A stretch of 64,000 nucleotides of DNA from Cryoendolithus antarcticus (taxonomy: Eukaryota > Ascomycota > Dothideomycetes > Cladosporiales > Cladosporiaceae). The position numbers and the translations under genes were made by a program. The stretch covers positions 248,001-312,000 of the forward strand of contig NAJO01000021.1 of NCBI GenBank assembly GCA_002077065.1, in the 5' to 3' direction. Shown in pieces: positions 1 to 10,096 of this stretch (within the stretch, counting starts at the first letter, position 1; each line of letters starts with the position of its first letter). A model generated the notes under the pieces. The model ran no database searches. It was given only the letters and a program-made list of their open reading frames with translations, and was not told the DNA's origin.

Positions 1-1191
1 GATGGCTTCCTGGCACAGTATCAGAACTACCTGGTCTCTCCGACCTGCGAACCATACGGCAAGGAGAAGGTAATCGGCGCCATAGCTGCGATAGCACAGG
101 CACTTTCCCCGGAGAGCACCAAAGTGAGACCACTCGCTGCAATGCTCGACAATGTTGAGAAAGACATCGCATACGCCAAGGAGCAGATGGCAGGAGGCGA
201 CGCAGAGATGGGCCAAATAACCGGTGTAGCCGCACTGCAGTGCCTTGCCAGCATCGGACGTGCTCTACAGGTACCAGATGACGTCCCTATCAATCTATAC
301 GACGACGACGACACTCCAGCGGGCCAACGGAACTTCTGGCAGACGACGGAGGAGGGTCAGTCGATACAGCAACGTATAATTGGCTGCTTCTCGATCCTCG
401 AGGTACTGGGCAATGACGGAGAAGTCGTTGACGCTGCCTGCGAAGTGATCCGAACTGGGTTCACGGAGACAGTCCCGGGCCCGTTTGTGCTACCGCCCTC
501 AGTCACCGTATCGTTTCTTCAACAGTGCACTATCAGCACTCCACAAGTCGAAGCAGTGCTGCATACGGCCGATCTCTTGATCGTCCAGCACTCCCGCTCA
601 GATAGCATCAGAATACCCTCGGAGATTACAGCAGTCTTCAATCACACCGTTGGCCTCTTGCTAAGCCTTGGGCAGCCGAGCACCGATCCAGGAATCGCTC
701 AATCCGGCATCGACATCCTCGTCCGTCTGTTTCCTACGTATGTCGCGGTGCTTCTGTCCGCAACCGAAGACATCCTCACCCAGATCCTCAACTTCACCCT
801 GCTGGCGATCGAAGCCGCCGAGCCCTTGCCAAAACGCTCAGCTCTCGAATTTTGGTCAAGACTGCTACGCACAGCCAGTCCAACGAATGCGTCCGACGAA
901 GCCACGATGTGCTCGCGTATCGTCGATGCCTTTGGACAGGCTGTCGCGTCCTCGTTTATTCGACAAGTCAGTGGACAGGCAAATCGATCTGAGTTGGACT
1001 ACGTGTCGGCTCCCCTAAGGGTATTGGTGACCCTACCCCGTTCAAAACAATGGCTTGAAGCTCCGCTGTGGGCTGTAGCGCAGCCAGATGAGGTGAAGAA
1101 TCGCTTTCTGCTGCAGGTAGTAGGTTTACGGGGAGGAGTGAAGACTCGCGATGTAGTGCGGGAATTCTGGGTTGGATGTAGAGGTTTGTGA
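1..1191 (+). CDS. Importin-beta family nuclear transport receptor (importin-13/Kap122-like), 3' part
   Basis: The reading frame is open from the first base of the window, so the 5' end lies outside; about 396 C-terminal residues are present, ending at TGA 1189-1191. The protein is an uninterrupted series of amphipathic helices typical of HEAT-repeat karyopherins. The wording resembles fungal importin-13/Kap122 (Pdr6) C-termini, including the segment around EPLPKRSALEFW and the closing basic/aromatic EFWVGCRGL. Family members carry cargo through nuclear pores under Ran-GTP control. The N-terminal Ran-binding half is not visible, so the exact karyopherin (importin-13, Kap111 or Kap122) is an inference. 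No intron is apparent in the visible part. Confidence 0.6.
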   Translation, partial: DGFLAQYQNYLVSPTCEPYGKEKVIGAIAAIAQALSPESTKVRPLAAMLDNVEKDIAYAKEQMAGGDAEMGQITGVAALQCLASIGRALQVPDDVPINLYDDDDTPAGQRNFWQTTEEGQSIQQRIIGCFSILEVLGNDGEVVDAACEVIRTGFTETVPGPFVLPPSVTVSFLQQCTISTPQVEAVLHTADLLIVQHSRSDSIRIPSEITAVFNHTVGLLLSLGQPSTDPGIAQSGIDILVRLFPTYVAVLLSATEDILTQILNFTLLAIEAAEPLPKRSALEFWSRLLRTASPTNASDEATMCSRIVDAFGQAVASSFIRQVSGQANRSELDYVSAPLRVLVTLPRSKQWLEAPLWAVAQPDEVKNRFLLQVVGLRGGVKTRDVVREFWVGCRGL

Positions 1192-1593
1192 TTGCGATAG
1201 ACAGCTCTTTCTCTGGCAATTGAGACGTTCTTCTGCTACTATAGAAGAATCCACAACAGCAAGGTTCGAGCATAATGTGGCGCTGAGAGACAAACGGATC
1301 ATTGGTGTCCGCGTCTTCTCCACATGCTTAGGCAGCACTTGCCTGTTCTCTCTTCGACATCTGACAATTGCTCGTGCTCATATTATGTGGGTCTATAGTG
1401 GAGATTGTTCCACGTCTCCTGTGGAGAGGTGTGATTCTCACAGATAGGCGTATCGGCGCACAACATGGAAGTTCTTCTGTTTGGTGCGATGAGATAGGTA
1501 TCTAGAGTTGCAATCATACTGGGAGGAGCACTACCTCCATGTAAAATACTGCCGAGGAGTGCTCGATCACCGGCAGATCGTTAGCAAGAATCC
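1192..1593. other. Intergenic, convergent 3' ends
   Basis: About 400 bp between the end of the importin gene and the end of the opposite-strand GIY-YIG gene. Only short chance reading frames are present. It presumably holds both polyadenylation regions; no specific signal was identified. Confidence 0.6.
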
Positions 1594-3084
1594 TTAAGCA
1601 TACACTTCCTGTCCCTTATCATATTGTTGCGCTTCCGCCCAGCCCACCCATCGTCTTACGACTTCGTCGACACCCCTTACGCCCTTCTCCGTAGCTGCGA
1701 TCGAGAACCACTCTTTATGATCCCGGCCACAAACAGTACACTTCTGCTTCACCTGGCGATCTGCGAGCTCCAAGTGCACAAGCCGTTCAACTTTCTTGAC
1801 TTGCGGAACTTTCCTCACTGCACTGCTATCCCTTCTCGGACTAGGCCTTGAGAGGTCAGGATAGAGCTGAGGTTGCGGAGACTGCCGATTGGGTGGCACA
1901 CGCCTCGCTGATGGAGGCGGCGAAGCGGCGGGCGAAGAAGGATGAGACGAAGTAGGTACGTAAGGATACCATCGCAATAATGTGATAGCGTAGCCGCACT
2001 GGCGCTGCCATTCTGTCATGCGGCGATGGACGTTGTTCGCTCTGCCAATTTTGAGTAGAACGGTCTTCTCTGCGGTATGTGTGTCACCGGCATCCGAGTA
2101 AGCCGAGAGCACATCCGATATCCTTCGGCCTTGTGAAGGGCGCGCAGGCGTGGAGAAAAGGTCGCGCGCTGTCGACTCAGGTGGCGTGTTGGTCGTAGAG
2201 GGTGTAAGCCAGAAGATGTAGATGTATCCTTCTTCGTCAAGCGGATTTGGGGGTCTGCTGAGCTCAGTCAGGAGAGATGAGGTAGTCTGAGGTGTCAGGT
2301 GTTTAGGTATGAGCACTAGCAATGACGTCGTCTGCAAAGCTGTGGAAGTACCATGCTGAAGCGAAGGTCGTGTAAGAACTTCACTTCTTGGGCGTCGAGC
2401 TGGAACCGAGGAGCGAGAGGGATCGCTTGACTGGGTTGATGGCCCAAGTGCGTCCGTTGGCCGATCGACGTGCCGCATGGGAGACATTTCTGGTCGCCTT
2501 GACTCAGCTTTCCTGTTTCTGTGGCGTACAATTTCCACGTAATCATCGGTGTCGGCGGTGTCGGCCATACAGCACAATGCTGACCAAAACGAGCCCTTCC
2601 TTCGTGGCCACTTCGTGCGTTCTGCATTGCGACGCTCTGGGTATTCAAACTGCTGTTGTCTCTGCGAACGTATGTTTGCCCTTGACTGGTCACGATCTGT
2701 GGGTAGTCGAGGCCTTCGCTGGCTGCTCTGCTCCCGTGGGCCGCCTTCAACGCCCAAGCGTACCAGGAAGGTATCGACGCTCCCTCTTTCCTTCAAAGTC
2801 TCCATCTTCACTGACTTCATATGCAGGCTCTCACCAACATCGAGTCCCGCATGCTCATCTCCTCCGCCGCTGCTTTCGCCCTGCTCTCTATGCTGCCAGC
2901 AAAGTCCATTTCCCTCTGCTTTGCCACTGGTCGCGAGTGAGGCGCCGCTGCCTTTCCTAGGACTCGCCAAGGCACGCCTGCAAGGTCGCCCCGAGCTTGT
3001 GATACCACGACAAGTGGTCGCAGCGTTCTTTGAGTCATTGCGACCAAGGAGTGCTTCTGGGGTGAGTTGGTGGAACGAGGGCAT
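1594..3084 (-). CDS. T5orf172 / DUF1766 (GIY-YIG-like) domain protein
   Basis: Single-exon 496-residue protein. Residues about 25-65 form a small Cys/His module (CRG..C...CWQH) found in fungal members of this family. The middle (about 70-240) is disordered and Ser/Arg-rich. The C-terminal half carries a GIY-YIG-like fold of the T5orf172 type: GYIYIF near 286, then LLKIGRANNVHRRM, the VERLVHLEL helix and HKEWF near the end. The core is interrupted by Pro/Ser-rich insertions. GIY-YIG folds are often nucleases, but fungal members of this family are uncharacterised, so DNA binding or cleavage is only inferred. The start is the first ATG of the frame and precedes the conserved Cys module. Confidence 0.65.
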   Translation of the reverse strand: MPSFHQLTPEALLGRNDSKNAATTCRGITSSGRPCRRALASPRKGSGASLATSGKAEGNGLCWQHREQGESSGGGDEHAGLDVGESLHMKSVKMETLKERGSVDTFLVRLGVEGGPREQSSQRRPRLPTDRDQSRANIRSQRQQQFEYPERRNAERTKWPRRKGSFWSALCCMADTADTDDYVEIVRHRNRKAESRRPEMSPMRHVDRPTDALGPSTQSSDPSRSSVPARRPRSEVLTRPSLQHGTSTALQTTSLLVLIPKHLTPQTTSSLLTELSRPPNPLDEEGYIYIFWLTPSTTNTPPESTARDLFSTPARPSQGRRISDVLSAYSDAGDTHTAEKTVLLKIGRANNVHRRMTEWQRQCGYAITLLRWYPYVPTSSHPSSPAASPPPSARRVPPNRQSPQPQLYPDLSRPSPRRDSSAVRKVPQVKKVERLVHLELADRQVKQKCTVCGRDHKEWFSIAATEKGVRGVDEVVRRWVGWAEAQQYDKGQEVYA

Positions 3085-3877
3085 GCCTTAATGGAAAGTG
3101 ATGATAGACTAAGAATACGAGGTTGAGATACTTACAACATGCTTTGAGCACCAATAGGGGATCTAGATCCGTGGGTGACCTGTTGACGGGCAGTGCATGC
3201 ACGATCGATGAGATGCAGTGCGGTCACGATCTGGGAGGTTGGACTGGAAGTGTGGCTGTGAATCGCGTGGCTGGCGAAACGCGTCACTGACGCGATATCA
3301 CGTTCGAACTCACCCGCCGACAACAGACATCATCCCATCTTACACTCTGTTCATCCAGATATCACGAGCTATGGAGGTAGGCTCTCTAGCTCCCATTATC
3401 ACCTCGCACATTTCTCGAGCAGCGGCGTTAGCGTGCTTCTTCGCTTTCTCAGCCTTCATGGCTGCGTTCTGCTCAGCCTTCAAAGCTCTCGACTGCTCAT
3501 TCCTCTGCTGCAGAGATACGGCTAAGGTGCACGCCAGTCCATCTGCAAGGTCCGCAAGCTGGGTGTATCTTGTCGCACTGAGCAACGGATCAGCTTATAG
3601 GCAGTGGTATGCAATTAAGGCAACCTGGCTTATTCAGGCGTGGTGCTGGGGTACGAGGCGCTGGGGCGCCGTAGCGCGCACCCATGTTTTTGTGGTGTGT
3701 ATGACGCTTGTTCGTTGAGACGATTCGATGTGTCTTGTTTCAGAGATCTAGTCAGCAGCAGTCGTGGATTGGATGTGCATGTCTAGCGACGCTTGAAGGC
3801 TTCTGGCGCTGTCGAATTCATACGCAACATGGATGGCAATCAAAGACTTCGATGTTTGTGAGCTATCACTGCGCACG
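3085..3877. other. Intergenic region with one unresolved small reading frame
   Basis: About 790 bp between the start of the GIY-YIG gene and the 3' end of RMP1. It contains the alanine- and lysine-rich minus-strand frame listed separately (3340-3585). Nothing else coding was recognised. Confidence 0.5.
3340..3585 (-). CDS. Possible exon of a small coiled-coil protein (unresolved model)
   Basis: An 81-codon minus-strand frame with a biased, protein-like composition: a Gln/Glu/Lys/Ala-rich helix predicted as coiled coil (around residues 25-60, e.g. LKAEQNAAMKAEKAKKHAN). It lacks an ATG at its beginning; an in-frame TAA lies just upstream, so an upstream exon would be needed. A candidate exon starting with ATG at about 3685 with a GT donor is visible, but its phase does not match this frame through any clear AG. 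It may be a real small gene whose structure I could not settle, or chance. Confidence 0.22.
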   Translation of the reverse strand: MLSATRYTQLADLADGLACTLAVSLQQRNEQSRALKAEQNAAMKAEKAKKHANAAAREMCEVIMGAREPTSIARDIWMNRV

Positions 3878-4687
3878 CTACAGACCTCCGAACAGATCGT
3901 CTATCGCATCGCCTCGCTTACGCTTCTTCTTGATCGATTTGATGGCAGGCCGAGGACTATCGGACTTCATCGACTTGACATGGCCCTGTGAAGACTGTAG
4001 GCTTGCAACAGGCGCTCGTTGCTCCACATTGCTGCCATCAGACTGGCGCACCGTGACTGGTACAAGTGCAGACACTGCGTCCGACGGTACACGTTCAAGT
4101 CGCACGCCAAAGTCATCGTCATCGTTGCCCGTAGGCTTCTTCGACGCTGGTCCAGGGACTTTACCAACGATCGCATCATGCTTCACCTCCTCATCGTCCC
4201 AGATTTCGCGCTCGAAGGTTTGAAGCACCTTCACCATCTCCGCCTGCTCAGCCTCCTCAATCGCAACGCCAGCTTTCTCCAGCCTCGCATTGACGCCCAG
4301 CGTCCCACACACACCAGCCAGCATACCCGTCAATACCATGCCTAATACTGCGAACTGCCCATCGGCGATCAACTGAGCGAACGCATGAGCCCATTTCGGT
4401 ACGAGAACATCCTGCCAGAAGTCTAATGTTTGGGTGATCCTGGTCTGCAGCTCCGGCAAGCGAGCTTTGTGCTTCGCGCGCTCTGTATGAGTTGTCGGTG
4501 ATGCAGTAGCCATAGCGTACAGGTTCAGAAGCTTGGTGAGTTGCCGGTGGAAAATGGAGAAGTGACGGTACCAGATGCTGCGGCGATGCTGGTTCTTGTT
4601 GCGGTGATGGAAAAGATGTAGAAGGGAGGAGAAGTGCGTAAGCTCGTCCTGGTGTGCCTGGCTAAGAGGCGCAAAGCCGTCACGCAT
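3878..4687 (-). CDS. RMP1: RNase MRP protein subunit Rmp1
   Basis: Intronless 269-residue protein. The N-terminal third holds the RMP1 signature: a helix ending in HHRNKNQHRRSIWYRHF (about residues 27-45), the RNA-binding segment of the subunit that distinguishes RNase MRP from RNase P. A second helical block (about 70-150) follows, then an acidic disordered linker and a basic nuclear-localisation tail ending KKKRKRGDAIDDLFGGL, a terminus characteristic of fungal homologues. RNase MRP processes pre-rRNA at site A3 and some mRNAs in the nucleolus. The gene is divergent from the Xaa-Pro aminopeptidase with about 317 bp between the starts. Confidence 0.8.
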   Translation of the reverse strand: MRDGFAPLSQAHQDELTHFSSLLHLFHHRNKNQHRRSIWYRHFSIFHRQLTKLLNLYAMATASPTTHTERAKHKARLPELQTRITQTLDFWQDVLVPKWAHAFAQLIADGQFAVLGMVLTGMLAGVCGTLGVNARLEKAGVAIEEAEQAEMVKVLQTFEREIWDDEEVKHDAIVGKVPGPASKKPTGNDDDDFGVRLERVPSDAVSALVPVTVRQSDGSNVEQRAPVASLQSSQGHVKSMKSDSPRPAIKSIKKKRKRGDAIDDLFGGL

Positions 4688-5004
4688 ACCTGCTGTCTGC
4701 TGTATCGTACTGTCGTTTGATTCCTTCTGCCTCGATTCCGAATTTCAGGGCGGACGGTTTGGAAGGTCGCGTCTGATCTGGTCGCTCTGGTCGACCATGC
4801 TAAACAGAATCCTGATCGAGCGATCTTGAATTGGCGGTCGATGTTAATTGTTCGACTTTTGAAACATGGCAGATGTTCCTCAGACTTTGTTTCCAGCGTA
4901 GGACACAAAATCGCAGCCTAGCCAGAAACGGAAGGTCCAGCACATCTGCCTCTTGTTCGATGCGATCAGTCCGAGCCATTGCATTACACTCCAACGTAAC
5001 ACCT
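4688..5004. promoter_or_regulatory. Divergent promoter region RMP1 / Xaa-Pro aminopeptidase
   Basis: About 317 bp separate the two divergent start codons, so both promoters must lie here or overlap. No coding content and no confidently named binding site was recognised. Confidence 0.5.
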
Positions 5005-7006
5005 ATGCTACGAACTCTCACCCGCTCGCTCGTCAACAGCTCACGACAGAGCTACCGCCCCTTCACTGCTTACCCAACCCTCCGCCTCGTCGTCGACATG
5101 GACAAAGTCAACACCACCGACCGGCTCGCCCGTCTGCGCGAGCTCATGTCTCAGAACAAGGTAGATATATACAGTACACCTTCTCCTATCATGCGTCGCA
5201 AGCTCGCTGACTGACTCCTCTTCAGTCGTACCCTCAGAAGACTCCCACCAATCCGAATATGTTGCTCTCACAGACATGCGTCGTGGCTACATCTCCGGCT
5301 TCTCAGGATCTGCTGGCACAGCCGTGATAACACACGACAAAGCCGCCTTGGCAACCGATGGTCGATACTTCAATCAGGCTGGAAAGCAGCTAGACGGGAA
5401 CTGGACGCTACTCAAGCAAGGGTTGCAGGACGTGTTGACCTGGCAGGAATGGGCTATTGAGCAAGCCAGCGCTGGCGATGGCAAGTCAATCGGCGTCGAT
5501 CCAACGACAGTCACGGCGCCGGAAGCGAGGAAGATAGCGGAGAAGTTGAAGAAGAAGGGGAGCGGAGGGAAGCTAGTGGCTGTGAGGGAGAACCTGGTGG
5601 ATGCTGTTTGGGGAAAAGAGAAGCCGGAGCGGCCGAGTGAGAAGATCATGGTGCTTGGAGATGAGTATACAGGGAAGAAGTCCACAGAGAAGATCGAGGA
5701 ATTGAGAAAGGAGCTAGAGAAGAAGAAGTCGAGAGGGTTTGTGGTCAGTATGCTGGATGAGGTGGCTTGGCTGTTCAATTTGAGAGGGCAGGACATACCG
5801 TATAATCCGGTCTTCTTTTCGTATGCGGTTGTTACACCGAAGGCTGCGACGCTGTATGTGGATGAGAAGAAGCTCCCGGAAGGAGCGGAGAAAGCATTGG
5901 AGGGTGTGACGATACGACCGTACGAGGCGGTGTTCGGGGATATCGCTGCTCTGTCAAAGGAGGATCAGGCCGTGAATGGGACGTCAGGTGGGAAAGCTAC
6001 GAAATACCTGATCTCGACGAAAGCCTCATGGGCGCTTTCGCAGGCCCTGGGTGGGGAGGAGAAGGTAGAAGAACTGAGATCACCTGTTGGCGACGCAAAA
6101 GCAGTGAAGAACAAGACCGAGCTCGACGGAATGCGACAATGCCATATCCGCGACGGCGCAGCTCTGACGAAGTACTTCGCATGGCTCGAAAACGAACTAA
6201 TCGAGAAGAAGGCAACACTAGACGAAGTTCAGGCAGCAGACAAACTTGAAGCGATTCGAAAGACACACGACAAGTTCGTCGGCCTCAGCTTTCCCACGAT
6301 CTCCTCCACGGGCGCGAATGCAGCGGTGATACACTACCAGCCCGAAGAAGGTAATTGCTCGACAATAGATCCGACGAAAGTCTACCTCTGCGACTCCGGC
6401 GCGCAGTATCTCGACGGCACAACAGATACGACAAGGACACTGCACTTCGGCGAGCCTACGTCAGCAGAGCGGGAAGCCTATACTCTTGTATTGAAAGGCA
6501 ACATCGCGCTCGAGCTCGTCAAGTTCCCGAAAGGCACCTCTGGCTTCGCGTTAGATACACTGGCACGGCAATTCCTCTGGCAATACGGTTTAGACTACCG
6601 ACACGGCACTGGCCACGGCGTAGGCAGCTTTCTGAATGTGCATGAAGGGCCCATCGGTATCGGCACAAGGGTGCAGTACTCAGAAGTGCCTCTAGCGGTG
6701 GGTAATGTCATCAGCGACGAGCCTGGGTACTATAAGGACGGCAACTTCGGTATCAGGATAGAGAATATCGTGATGGTGAAGGAGGTCGAGACGAAGCACA
6801 AGTTCGGGGATAAACCGTACTTGGGCTTCGAGCATGTGACGATGGTGCCCATGTGCCGGAAGCTGATCGACGTCGAGCTTCTATCCGAGACGGAGCGAGA
6901 CTGGCTGAATTCGTATCATAAGGAGGTGCTCGAGAAGACGAGCTCGTACTTCAAGGACGACGAGCTAAGTCGAAAGTGGCTGGAGCGAGAGTGCGCGCCG
7001 TACTGA
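5005..7006 (+). CDS. Xaa-Pro aminopeptidase P (M24B metallopeptidase)
   Basis: Two exons, 5005-5173 and 5226-7006 (intron 52 bp, GTACAC...TTCAG), encode 649 residues. The join restores the family motif [16 protein letters not shown]. An N-terminal domain and a linker domain precede the C-terminal pita-bread catalytic domain, in which all five metal ligands are visible: Asp at about 446 and 457 ([13 protein letters not shown]), His 520 (HGTGHG), Glu 555 (SDEPGYY) and Glu 569 (RIEN). It removes N-terminal residues preceding proline, using two Mn ions. The first ATG gives a 31-residue Arg/Ser/Leu-rich, acid-free leader resembling a mitochondrial presequence; a second ATG at 5098 (MDKVN) would give a cytosolic form. 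Confidence 0.92.
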
Positions 7007-7101
7007 TCCCATCTTCTCAAGCATTAGACATTCAGCATTTAATACACCATATGTACATATCCCCCTTTCCATTCCCCATGTTGCCCCTTTCTCCCTGCTC
7101 T

Positions 7102-7732
7102 CTAGAATTCCGCAAACGCGCTCAGCGCAAACATCATCCCGAAACTTATCTTCAGCGCAACGTTATCCTGCACCGCGCTCCGCAAATCCACGCCCTTGAC
7201 GTATTTCTGCAGCGTGTTGTAGGGTACGAGTTTTATGCCGTAGCTCTGTGCTGTTTGCACGCCGACGATCGCGAGACCGATGAGGATTACGAGGGGTTTC
7301 GAGAAGACTGAGACGCCGAGACCTGCTACTAGGCCTGTGATCATTCTGTCAGCTGTGCGCTCTTGCATCCCGATCCGCTCTTCCAAACATCCTCGCGTCA
7401 TTGTCCCTCCTCCTTTCCTTCTAGACCCCTCCTTTATCGTTGTAGGGATTGAACATACCAAGTATACTCCCCAAGCTCAACTGCCTAACAGCCTTCCCGT
7501 TCAACCCTCCCTCTTTCTTCACGATCGGCGTCTTCGCATCGCTGCTGTACTGGTTCAGACTCCAGTCTTTCACCGATACTGGGGCGGAAAGGCTGTCGGC
7601 GCTATAGATATGGGAGCGGCGAAATTGTTGCAAAATGCTGGGAGGGAAGAGCGCGGCCGAGACACCGAGGCCGGCGAAGAGGAGGGGGGTGCGCAGGTGG
7701 AGGATGCTGGGGCGGAAGAGGGGGGTTGCCAT
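7102..7732 (-). CDS. FUN14 family mitochondrial membrane protein
   Basis: Two exons on the minus strand, 7732-7459 and 7334-7102, joined across a 124-bp intron (GTATGT...CACAG), give 168 residues. The join reads SLGSILGLVAGLGVSVFSK, continuous with FUN14-domain proteins. Hydrophobic, glycine-rich segments near residues 12-30, 88-105 and 108-125 fit the short membrane helices of the family. FUN14 proteins sit in the mitochondrial outer membrane; animal FUNDC1 is a mitophagy receptor, but the fungal function is poorly known. The start was chosen at MATPLF (A at -3, G at +4); an upstream in-frame ATG would add 18 residues. The 3' end converges on the aminopeptidase with only 95 bp between. Confidence 0.75.
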
Positions 7733-8056
7733 TGTGTAGGATGTCGGATCAGGGTAGGGTATCAGTGAGTTGGAGAAAAGCAACACCCGCTCGAGTAGTA
7801 TATCGCGAGAGTCTCAAGAAGCTCCTCGGCATCAATGCACGATCGGGGTTCACGATGTTTGGAGTGACGTCGTGATTGGTGGGAGCTCATGATGCGGTTA
7901 GTACGGATAGATGGTTAGGAAGGCTGATCGTCGCAGTAGGTATGGAACGCCAACTCATATGCAGCTATAGTCTATGCCTTGTCGCCCAGCACACCTCCCG
8001 CGCAACGCCATATCATACATCAGGATCCCTCCACTCCCGGTCACGCCGCTCCGACC
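7733..8056. other. Intergenic between FUN14 gene start and RPT2 end
   Basis: About 324 bp between two minus-strand genes: the FUN14 gene's promoter and the RPT2 3' region. Only chance frames, some overlapping RPT2 on the other strand. No named element was recognised. Confidence 0.5.
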
Positions 8057-9516
8057 CTACAAGTACAACCCCTCCGGCTCGCCCTCGGTCTTGGTCTTCA
8101 TCACACTCTCCCTCGCAGCTCTGAAGTCCGTCATATTGACTCGCATGCGCCGCTCTCTCAACGCGAGAAGACCAGCCTCTGAGCAGATAGCCCGAATGTC
8201 AGCACCGCTCAAGTCGTCCTTCTGCCCAATGAACTCCTCCAGCTCCACATCCGGCGCCAGACTCATCTTGCTCGTGTGCAGCGTAAAAATCTTGCGCTTT
8301 GTGTTAGTATCCGGGTTCTCGAACAAGATCTTCCTGTCAATACGACCAGGGCGGATGAGCGCAGGATCCAGTGTCTCGATTTTGTTCGTAGCCATGATGA
8401 CTTTCACGTCACCGCGGTCATCGAAGCCATCAAGTTGATTGAGCAGCTCAAGCATAGTGCGCTGAATCTCGCGTTCGCCGCCAGAAGTGGAGTCGTACCG
8501 CTTCGTACCGATGGCATCGATCTCGTCGATGAAGACAATTGAAGGTGCATGCTCGGCTGCTGTTTGGAAGAGCTGGCGCACGAGACGAGGACCGTCGCCG
8601 AGATACTTCTGGATCAGCTCGGAGCCGACTATGCGGAGGAAGGTGGCAGATGTTTGGTTTGCCACGGCTTTGGCGAGGAGGGTCTTGCCTGTGCCTGGAG
8701 CGCCGTAGAGGATGACACCCTTCGGAGGCTTGATGCCCATCTCTTCGTACAGCTCTGGGTGGAGAAGTGGGAGCTCGACAGCCTCGCGCACCTCCTGTAT
8801 CTGCGACTCTAGCCCACCAATGTCACCGTATGTTTCTGTCGGCGCCTTGTCCAGCTTCATCACCGAAACCGCTGGGTCTGCATCGTCTGTGAGTACACCA
8901 ACGACCGAGACCGACTTGTGATGTAGCAGAATCGACGCGCCCGGCTCAAGCAGGTCCTTGTCGACGAATGACATGATCGAGACATAGTACTCCGGTCCAG
9001 TGGCGGAGGAGACAATCGCGTGGTCATCATCAATCAGCTCCTCCAAGTTACCCACACCCATCGGCGACCCCCTCATATCATCAACCCTACTTCTCTCATC
9101 CGCACTGCGATCAAGCGCATCACTATCGCCTCCCGCAGTCGCCGGCGTCTGCGACGTCACAGCCTTCGCCTTCCGCAGCCGCTCCTGGTTCTCAACAAAC
9201 TCCTCTTCCAGCAAAAGGTGGTCGTGCACACGCTGCATGCGGAGGTAACGTAGCTTGCATCGCGCTGTAGGGTAGACTGTGGGGAGCTTTGCGGCGGCGT
9301 TTGGTCCCTGGGCCTTCTTCTTCCGTCGTCCGATGCGGGTTGTGGGTTGTGGTGGCGGCTCGTACTTGGGCTTCTCCTTCTTCTCGCTCTTCTTCTTGTC
9401 GTCGCCGCCGGGTGCGCCTGGTGGTCCGCCGGGGCCGCCGAGGCCGGACTGCTGTTGACCCTGTTGGTTGTGTCAGTGGGGGGACCCGGGGGGTGGTGCT
9501 GTTGGGCGCTTACCAT
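8057..9516 (-). CDS. RPT2: 26S proteasome regulatory ATPase subunit Rpt2
   Basis: Two exons: exon 1 is the ATG alone (9516-9514), followed by a 53-bp intron (GTAAGC...CAACAG) and exon 2 (9460-8057); 468 residues. The N-terminus MGQQQSG carries the Gly-2 N-myristoylation signal known for Rpt2. Then come a Lys-rich tail, the coiled coil, the OB domain and the AAA+ module: Walker A GAPGTGKT at 254-261 and Walker B IVFIDE at 309-314. The protein ends in LYL, the HbYX motif that docks into the 20S alpha ring and opens the gate. It belongs to the base of the 19S particle, unfolding ubiquitinated substrates. It is divergent from UBC1, another ubiquitin-pathway gene. Confidence 0.96.
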
Positions 9517-10096
9517 GATCTACCCAAGCCTGTCGCAGTCGCTGGCGATGATTACTGTCTCTTGGCTGCTTGGTGTTGTGTCCAGTTGCTCAGTGACGGT
9601 GTAATGTTATCGCAGGGTGGAAGTGGTGGATCAGGGCTTCAGTGATGATGCGAGCGTCAGGCCCACGCGAGTACGTGTTTAGCTTTCCAAATTCTGGTGC
9701 CTGAATAGTAAGGCACTTCTACTGACCTCATACGGACGTCCATGTTCGAGATGAGCATCCAGTAATTTACAACCTGCGCCCACTGCACCATCCAGGACAG
9801 ATGCTCAGGCTCAACAACGTGTCAACTCGTTCATACTCTCTGACAGCAAGCTTTCCGGTCTCTTCACTTGCCAGCACGTGATCAAGATCAAGGCAAGCTT
9901 GCGGCCTCGAGTCCAGCACAGCCTTGTAGAAAGCTGTCTTGCTACATCTACAATCCATAGATCCTCCCACTGAGACATACCGTCTCCTTCCACATCACTC
10001 TAGTCGTCTGGGCTGACAGACACCAACACCTGCGGCCTTTGCTGGCCGTCCGTATACCATTCCCCAAAAGACCTACCCCACCACATCTCCACCACC
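9517..10096. promoter_or_regulatory. Divergent promoter region RPT2 / UBC1
   Basis: About 580 bp shared upstream region of two ubiquitin-proteasome genes. It contains one CACGTG E-box-type hexamer at 9875-9880. A yeast-type proteasome control element (GGTGGCAAA) was looked for and not found. No coding content. Confidence 0.5.
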
